64,000 bases of DNA from Sapria himalayana (Eukaryota; Streptophyta; Magnoliopsida; Malpighiales; Rafflesiaceae). The first letter of the stretch is position 1. The number at the start of each line of letters is the position of its first letter. This document shows, piece after piece, positions 57,631 to 64,000 of the stretch. The stretch covers positions 4,293,890-4,357,889 of the forward strand of contig JAREIK010000801.1 of NCBI GenBank assembly GCA_029783825.1, in the 5' to 3' direction. Below the pieces are notes generated by a model. It had not been told where the DNA came from. It saw nothing but the letters and a program-made list of their open reading frames with translations, and ran no database searches. The position numbers and the translations under genes are program-made.

Positions 57631-58140
57631 TAGTTTTTTAAGCCGTTATTTTAATGCCTTGATGGGCGCCTCAAGGTGAGATGTTTGTAAAATGATTTAA
57701 GGCGTTGAAAAACAAATGTCGGCTTGATGGAGCTCCATGCAAGCTGCATTGAGCTTGACAGAGCTCCCCGAGCTCCACAATGGATGTCGCTGGACTTGGC
57801 GTAGCTCCACAATGGAGCTTGCTGGAGCTCCATCGAGCTTTTCGTGGAGCAGAGGAGTGAGGCGAGGGCAAGGGCAAGGGCAAGGGCGAGGGCTAGGGAG
57901 AAGGGCGAGGGAGAGGGGCAAGAGCAAGGGTAAGGCAAATTTAAAAAATTTATATAATTAATTATCAAAATTTATTAAAATTTGTTAATAGTATTAATTA
58001 ATAAATAATATTAAATTAAAAATAAAATAAAAATAGAGAATTTAATAAATTTATGTTTTACGCTGTAATAAAAAACTTATACTTTAACGTCTCGAGGCTC
58101 ACTCCTCGTCTCAAAAACATAAAAATATCTTGTTTTACGC
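57630..58140. repeat. GAGGCG-type dispersed element with GAGCTC- and GGGCAA-rich core
   Basis: It opens AGTTTTTTAAGCCGTTATTT and GGGCGCCTCAAGG and closes with ACGTCTCGAGGCTCACTCC and TCAAAAACATAAAA, roughly inverted ends. The core (57725-57935) has repeated GAGCTCCA words and an (AGGGCA)n-like run at 57860-57890. Frames on both strands here are low-complexity artefacts. Class uncertain. Confidence 0.45.
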
Positions 58141-58159
58141 TTTTATCTTTTAAAATTTT

Positions 58160-61100
58160 AATACCAGCACATACTTATGAAGTAATCACATATCATTTAT
58201 TGATCATGAACATATTAGTAGTGACATTCATTATACATCATGACTTCATCACATGGTTGTAATATTTTTTTATTATGCAATATAATTTTCATGGCTGTGA
58301 CAATATTTCAAAGTTGTCGTATTTGCTCTGAACATATTTTTGGTTGAGACATAATTTTTACGCTGTGACAGTCAAATGCTTGAACAATATGGTGAAGTCA
58401 CAACATACTTTCAGTGTCATTACATATTTGCTACGATATTTTTTTTGCATTGTGACATTATACTTAAGGAAATGAATTCATAAGTCTATTTATTCAGCAC
58501 CCAATATCATCCTCATGCATACATAATGATGTCATGACATTGTTCATGATTTTTCATGATGTAATGTTATAGCAATGATTCAAAGTCATTTGTTGTCATG
58601 ACTTCAATTCAACATCATGTTATTGAAATTATTAAAAAGCCATATAGTTAATGGTCAATTTGAGGAAGTTGAACTTTATAAATTTCAAAATATATGTGAG
58701 AGAATCTAGAATAACCAGGGGGAATTCAAAGATGCAACAAAAACGTGAACATCACCCTGAGTAAAGAAACAACCTCAAGCCGAATGCAAAATAAAGTGGA
58801 TTAGGAGTAGGATTTAAAACATATATCTTAATGCTGCCTACCTTTAGGGATATATGATTCAACAAAATAATTTTTAAGTTATCTCATTTGAATTATTCTT
58901 TAATGTTAGGATAAAATAAGATTAATTTATATAATTATGTATGATGAATATAATTTTTAACAAATAGTTATAGTTTTGTTATACATTGAATATTGATGGA
59001 TATGAGTATATTTTAGAATGTCAATCTAAAGGTTCACCATTTCAATAGATACAATGAAATAGGTGTGCATCAATAGGAAGTAATAGTTCTCTGACTTTCA
59101 TTCTCTTCTAATAGTCTCATCAAGCAAAATTATTAGGTTTGTGTAAGTTTAATTTGAATAAGTATGATATTGATTAAATTGAAAATATAAATATTATTAG
59201 AACTATATCATTGTGTATTTTGTAGAAGGTGAAGGATTGATCCAAAAATGATGTGGGAGTGTCTTAGAATGTCTAGCTTAGAGTTTCGCTAATCCTTGGT
59301 TATTGTGTCTTGCCCATAGTTATTAAAGGCATGCCTAGAACCCAAGCACCAAGGAAGCATGGATACGGCTCACTATAGGCGTGTCCGCGTGTCGGACACT
59401 CGGACACGTGAACACAGTATGGACACAACACGGATACGTGTCCGATACGTCACGTGGCGTATCGTTGATCAATCCGTATTCGATATGCCACGTGGCACAT
59501 CGGACGGATGCGTCGGCTACCTTATCCATGCCGACAACGCCTGACGACGTCACCCATTATGGCCAATGACTGATCTTGTGAGGCGGCGCAAGTGAGCACG
59601 ATTATGTGTGGTGGTGGGGGTGGGCGCGATTCTGTGGAGGGGTCAAGGGGTGGGCGTGATTTTGGGGAAGCAGGGGGCGGGCACGATTTGTGGGGATGCA
59701 GTGGCGGGCACGATTTGTGGGGATGCAGTGGCGGGCCTGATTTGTGGGGATGCTTGGGGCGGGCGTGATTTGTGGAGAGGCAGGGGGTGGGCGCGATTTG
59801 TGGGAGGCAGGGGGCGAGCGCGATTCTGTAGAGAGGCAGGGGGCGGGCGCGATTCTGTGGAGAGGTAGGGCGTGATTTTGGGGGGAGGAGGGCCTGAATT
59901 TTATAAAATAAAATATTTTTATTTTATAAAATAAAAAAATTATATTTTTATATAATATAAAAGTATTATTAAATATTATTTTTATAAAATAAGATACTTA
60001 TAAATATTATCTTATAAAATAAAATACAATATTATAATTTTATAAATAAAAAAATATATTTATTTAATAAAATAAAATATATTATTTTATTTTATAAACT
60101 ACCTAATATTTATAAAGAATAATTTTTATTTTTATTTTTTTTATCATGTCGTATCATAGTCGTATCCATATCCTAGTTTTTTTAAATTTACCATGTTTCC
60201 GTATCCTACCGTATCGTATCCCCATGTTCGTGTTTGTGTCTGTGTCCGTGCTTCTTAGCCAAGAACCACTAGCCCCAAGCATAAGTGTCTTACCGTGTGT
60301 CAGGGTCAGGTGCTCCCTCACAAAACATATTATAACTAAAATTTCCTCCACATATTAATTATTCTCAAACCTTCCTCCAAAAAATAATATTATTCTCAAA
60401 ACTTTTTATTTTTATATTTCTAAAAGTTATAGAAAATATATTTGATATCTTTGAATTTTACACGTTAGATTATTAAAATTTTATTATTTTATTTTAGAAT
60501 TTTGAATTCTCGTGATGATGAGAATCACTAATAATTAATTTTTATGTTTGATATTATTTAATTGATTATATTTTATTAATAGATAAAAATTATAGGTATT
60601 ATTTTGTGAAAATATAATATTATGTGTGTGTGTGTGTGTATTAGGCAGAATTCACCTCACAAAAAAAATTTGTATCTTAATTGCATCATGCACCTCAATT
60701 CTTAAAAGACTCATAACTATCTGCATCATATTCTTGAAATAGCATACACACATGAATGTGCATTGACAAGGAATGACAGTCCTGTGATCATATTCTCTTA
60801 TATGATTTTTATGAGTGAAATTATTAGGATATAAATATAAATAATACAAGTACTTTTCTAATGAAATCAAAAGTATAAACATTATTATTATCATATTATT
60901 GTATGCCATCTCGGACAACAAATATTGAAGAATTGAGATATAAACAATCAAAACAATCATCATTGACATTTGATGAATTACCTAAAAGGAATAGGAATTG
61001 TTGGGTAACCAATAAGTAGACCATCTATGGTGGTGTCAACTCGTGGTCGATAATATCTTAAATGCTAACAAAATGATGAGAGATCTCGCATCCTCCTAAT

Positions 61101-61590
61101 TTTTTTTCAACAAATAGATAGGGCATTGCCACAATATTACATAGAAAATATTATCATACACATAAAAATAAAATAATCATAAAATCTAAGTATCTGTTTG
61201 AGATTTACTTTTATTTCGTCAACTTGAATATATAGTTAATTCGCCTCAACTCAATCAAAGTATTATTATCAATATATGTGGGATCAATATCTGAATTTAT
61301 ATATATTTAATTATTTGTACGATTCATATACTTATAAAATTTTATTATTATACTATCACAATAAAAATATTATCATATACAAGAAAATAATTTATTCATA
61401 GAATTTAAGTATTTGTTCGAGATTTAGTTTGATTTCGTCAATTTGAATAGATAGTTAATTCACTGCAACTAAATCTAAGTGTCATTACTAATTTATTTGA
61501 GATTGATATGTAAATTTATATATATTTTATTATTTGTATGACCCATATACTTGTATTATTTTGTTAGGTGCCAACTCATGCATAATGAGT
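58160..61590 (+). repeat. Gypsy (Athila/Tat-like) LTR interrupted by a miniature element
   Basis: Homologous to the LTRs at 5750-8975 and 9200-12300. It carries the same GTGACA/GTCATGA-rich first part (58200-58640) and a 3' end with GATTCATATACTTATAAAAT, doubled here at 61200-61340 and 61430-61560. It is followed by primer-site remnants TTTTTGGTGCGGTGTTAG (61590) and TGTTTGGTGACACTACTAA (61649). Less the 909-bp element it is about 2.5 kb. Confidence 0.55.
59350..60258. mobile_element. hAT-type miniature element, copy 4 (909 bp, reversed)
   Basis: The flanks CCAAGCAC (59342-59349) and CCAAGAAC (60259-60266) agree at seven of eight positions. The ends are CAAGGAAGCATGGATACG and, reversed, CTAAGAAGCACGGACACAG, so it is reversed relative to copies 1-3. 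The GC-rich arm holds a tandem array (about 59615-59880) of GGGCGGGCACGATTTGTGG-type units; two units at 59685-59745 share GATTTGTGGGGATGCAGTGG. The frame at 59608-59868 is this array. Confidence 0.83.
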
Positions 61591-61822
61591 TTTTGGTGCG
61601 GTGTTAGAAATTATCGAGTCTTGGCATTATAACAAAGTAATAATAAATGTTTGGTGACACTACTAAAGATAAAGTTTTTTTTGATTAAATAGTTTTGAGT
61701 TGACTCAATTATTTGGAAAAAAAATTGTTTCACTTTTAGTTGATTAAATATTTATTTTGTTTTATATTTGTTTGTTTTTTATTTTGTTTTATATTTGTTT
61801 GTTTTTTATTTTGTTTTATCGT

Positions 61823-63260
61823 CATGAATTTTATGCGTCGAAGATTTAAGATTGAGTCAATACCTCTGAGCTTGGAATTAGAGAAGACTAAGAGACACTT
61901 ATGGAGACAGAAAGTTGAGAGAACAAATATGACGAAAAATATCAGCAATGAAAATAACTAAGGGGGTGCTGAACAAGTGGTTCAACAATTTAGCCATGAT
62001 GCAACATCAATACGGACACTTTTCGGAAGATATAAATAGTCATGTTATGATAATCTTGAAATTATGTAACACGGTGAAGATGAATGAAGTTTGTTAGGTT
62101 GCAATCAAATTGAGACTCTTCCTTTTTTTTTTTGAGGGAAAAGACACTGAGTTGTTTTCAGTGCCTATCAAGAGGGTCAATTAAGATTTCAGATGAGTTG
62201 TGCAAGTGTTTTTAATCATGTTTTTTTACCTCAATTCACTTTATAATTGAGGGTGAAGATCAGTCGGTTCAGATAAAAGAAGTTGGAAACTTTGTCAATT
62301 CTTATGATCAATTTAAAGATTTACTGAGGAGATGTCTATAACATGAATTTAAGTTATGATTTTAAGTCCATACATTCTATAACGGACTGAATTACATGAT
62401 GAGATGCATGATGTATCTAGTCTCGGGTGATTCCATAGTGAACAAGTTATCCAAGGAGATACTTTTTATTTGAGGAGCTGATCAAAAATAATTTTTAAAC
62501 TCTAATGAAAAGCAAGTAGAATGAGGTAAACAAAAAATTTGAAGTTGGATAGATTGACAATGATTGAGGCCAAAATAAATATATTTTTCAGTCAATTTGC
62601 ACCCCAATATAATAAGAGATTGAGTGTCGAAGATATGATAGTCTTGCAACAACAAGATGTTAGTAATTTTTACCTGATATATCAAGTGAAAAAAACTAGT
62701 ATATTATAGAATAAAGGATATTTTATAAGCCTATTAACATCCTTGCACACTATCATTTGAACCTGAACTATGTGAATACTTCATTTGGGAGCCAAGACAA
62801 TCTACATAAGAACATGAGTTCATATTAGTAAAATTTTGGAAGCAATTTGATGGGGTACCAAACTTACTGAGCTTCAAGAGGTTCCAATAACAGCCAGCAA
62901 AAAGTTACATCACAGTCATATTTGAAAATAGTATCTTTGTGCTACTAATAGAGATAATGAGAAGAAATAATATACAAGAGAATTGAATTCAATAGATGGA
63001 AACAAGACTGAATCACATTGATACGATTATGAAAATTATTGAAAATCAAATTAGACACATTACATTTATAATGATTGAGAAGAATCTTAATAGATTGCTA
63101 AGTGATATTGTGACAAAGAGAATCAATAGGATGGATGGAAATAAGACTAAACAACATTTACATGACTATGAAAATTATCAATAATAAAATTAGAAAGTTT
63201 ATCTTAACAATGAAGGAGAAGAATGTCAATAGATTGTCTAGGGATACCGAGATAAATTTA
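61823..63260 (+). pseudogene. Gypsy (Athila/Tat-like) gag remnant
   Basis: ATG at 61823 opens MRRRFKIESIPLSLELEKT (compare the N-terminal P.E.E.T of Athila/Tat gag) and stays open for 46 codons. The capsid core follows in other frames: RSLIRTLFGRY-like and LFPFF (62110-62140), then FVNSYDQFKDLLRRCL and HTFYNGLNYMMRCM (62294-62415). The C-terminal part METRLNHIDTIMKIIENQIR (62996) then LNRLLSDI matches the ETQIGQ...GLPSDTE region. That C-terminal segment is present twice in tandem (62995-63130, 63131-63265). Confidence 0.65.
62700..62990 (+). other. Decayed gypsy gag interior
   Basis: Between the FKDLLR-type core and the C-terminal duplicated part. It presumably encodes the linker and zinc-knuckle region, but no CX2C motif is readable. 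Confidence 0.35.
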
Positions 63261-63489
63261 AAGTGATGCATATATATAATATTAGCATAAAAAATGTAGA
63301 GAGATAGAAAATAAAAGCAAGATCAAAAAGAGAAGCTAAAACAAAAGAGAATCTTATTACGAATGATATCGCAATACTTGAAGTTATGATATCCAATGTC
63401 GTGATATAGTTTGAATTATTCAACTTATTCTACTAACAATTATGCTTGAAGAAATAAAATTGGAGGAGAAGATATAGAATTGTTGTAAA

Positions 63490-64000
63490 TAGATGTGTCA
63501 AGTGGGCTGACACGACATGGGGCATGACTCGATTAAGTGGTGTCAAATCCTACGCGACATGGTTCAGAACCATTCCTAGAGTATAGTTGTTTTGTGCCAG
63601 GCATGCCCCGATTCAGCTGGCCCATGGCATGGTTCGTTTTTATTTTGTACTAGGTACTGCATGCATGCCTGGCACACCAACATGATTTGTGGCACAATCA
63701 ATTTAAAAAGCAACCATTTTTAAAAGGCCTACAATTATTTATATTCCCATTCGCCATTGTCGATAGGACAGATGCACAATAATGCTTGTTTTTATCCTAT
63801 TGGCTGACTCAGCTTTAATTTTAAAAAAAATTATAAATCTTTTAACTTTCGGATTGCATTCCACATCTCCATGGTAAAAATCCAATGACTGCTAGAATTA
63901 TGCCTTACAAAAATTTAAAAAAAATTAAAAAAAAATTATTTCTATAAATTATATTTTGATATATTTTATTTTTTACAATTAATTTGTAATATTTTTTCAT
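63490..64000 (+). mobile_element. 5' arm of another GGTGTCAAA-family hAT element, running off the window
   Basis: It starts TAGATGTGTCAAGTGGGCTG and continues with GGCATGCC/GTGCCAGGC words to about 63700, then an AT-rich leader with CCAATGACTGCTAG and poly-A runs like 18840-18990. No transposase within the window. Confidence 0.6.

Noticed and set aside
57651..57968. Ser/Pro/Leu-rich and Gly/Arg-rich frames on both strands
   Set aside because: Low-complexity GAGCTCC and AGGGCA repeats in a dispersed element; frames on both strands over the same bases.

Overview
This looks like AT-rich nuclear DNA of a flowering plant. The signs are plant Ty1/copia and Ty3/gypsy retrotransposons with plant tRNA primer sites, several hAT DNA-transposon families, a nuclear copy of plant mitochondrial cob, and one plant-type gene with canonical GT-AG introns. 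I cannot fix the species; a monocot is possible but not shown. No bacterial operon, CRISPR array, rRNA or tRNA gene was seen.

The one host gene is split over most of the window on the + strand. Five coding exons (17798-17929, 18025-18143, 36489-36668, 36831-36887, 56671-56735) join in one open frame of about 184 codons, with matching splice phases throughout. The product resembles a small conserved plant protein I recall as Arabidopsis At5g43822-like, function unknown. Two of its introns are 18.3 kb and 19.8 kb and consist almost wholly of transposons. A last short exon expected for the family was not found.

Layout. 1-13.9 kb: decayed Ty3/gypsy DNA (Athila/Tat-like, Asp-tRNA primer site, LTRs of about 2.4 kb) carrying three hAT-type miniature elements. 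13.9-17.5 kb: a 3'-truncated Ty1/copia element on the minus strand whose 5' LTR ends 315 bp before the host start codon. 18.2-36.25 kb: a nested stack in the 18.3-kb intron. An outer hAT-type element is flanked by perfect 8-bp duplications (GAATTTCA) 18 kb apart. It holds a transposase-bearing hAT, which holds a second, reversed hAT, inside which lie a third hAT, a DUF659-type hAT and a mitochondrial insert. 37.3-56.3 kb: the 19.8-kb intron, with a minus-strand copia split by a 3.3-kb hAT plus a miniature element, a minus-strand gypsy fragment, tandem duplications, and a plus-strand copia with a duplicated 5' LTR. 56.7-64 kb: another Athila/Tat-like LTR and gag, with a fourth miniature element, and the start of one more hAT at the window edge.

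Almost all transposon reading frames are broken. Most short open frames in the window are shadows of repeats; those in GC-rich halves of the miniature elements are repeat artefacts. Family names rest on remembered protein motifs, not on a database search; TSD and splice-site statements were read directly from the sequence.
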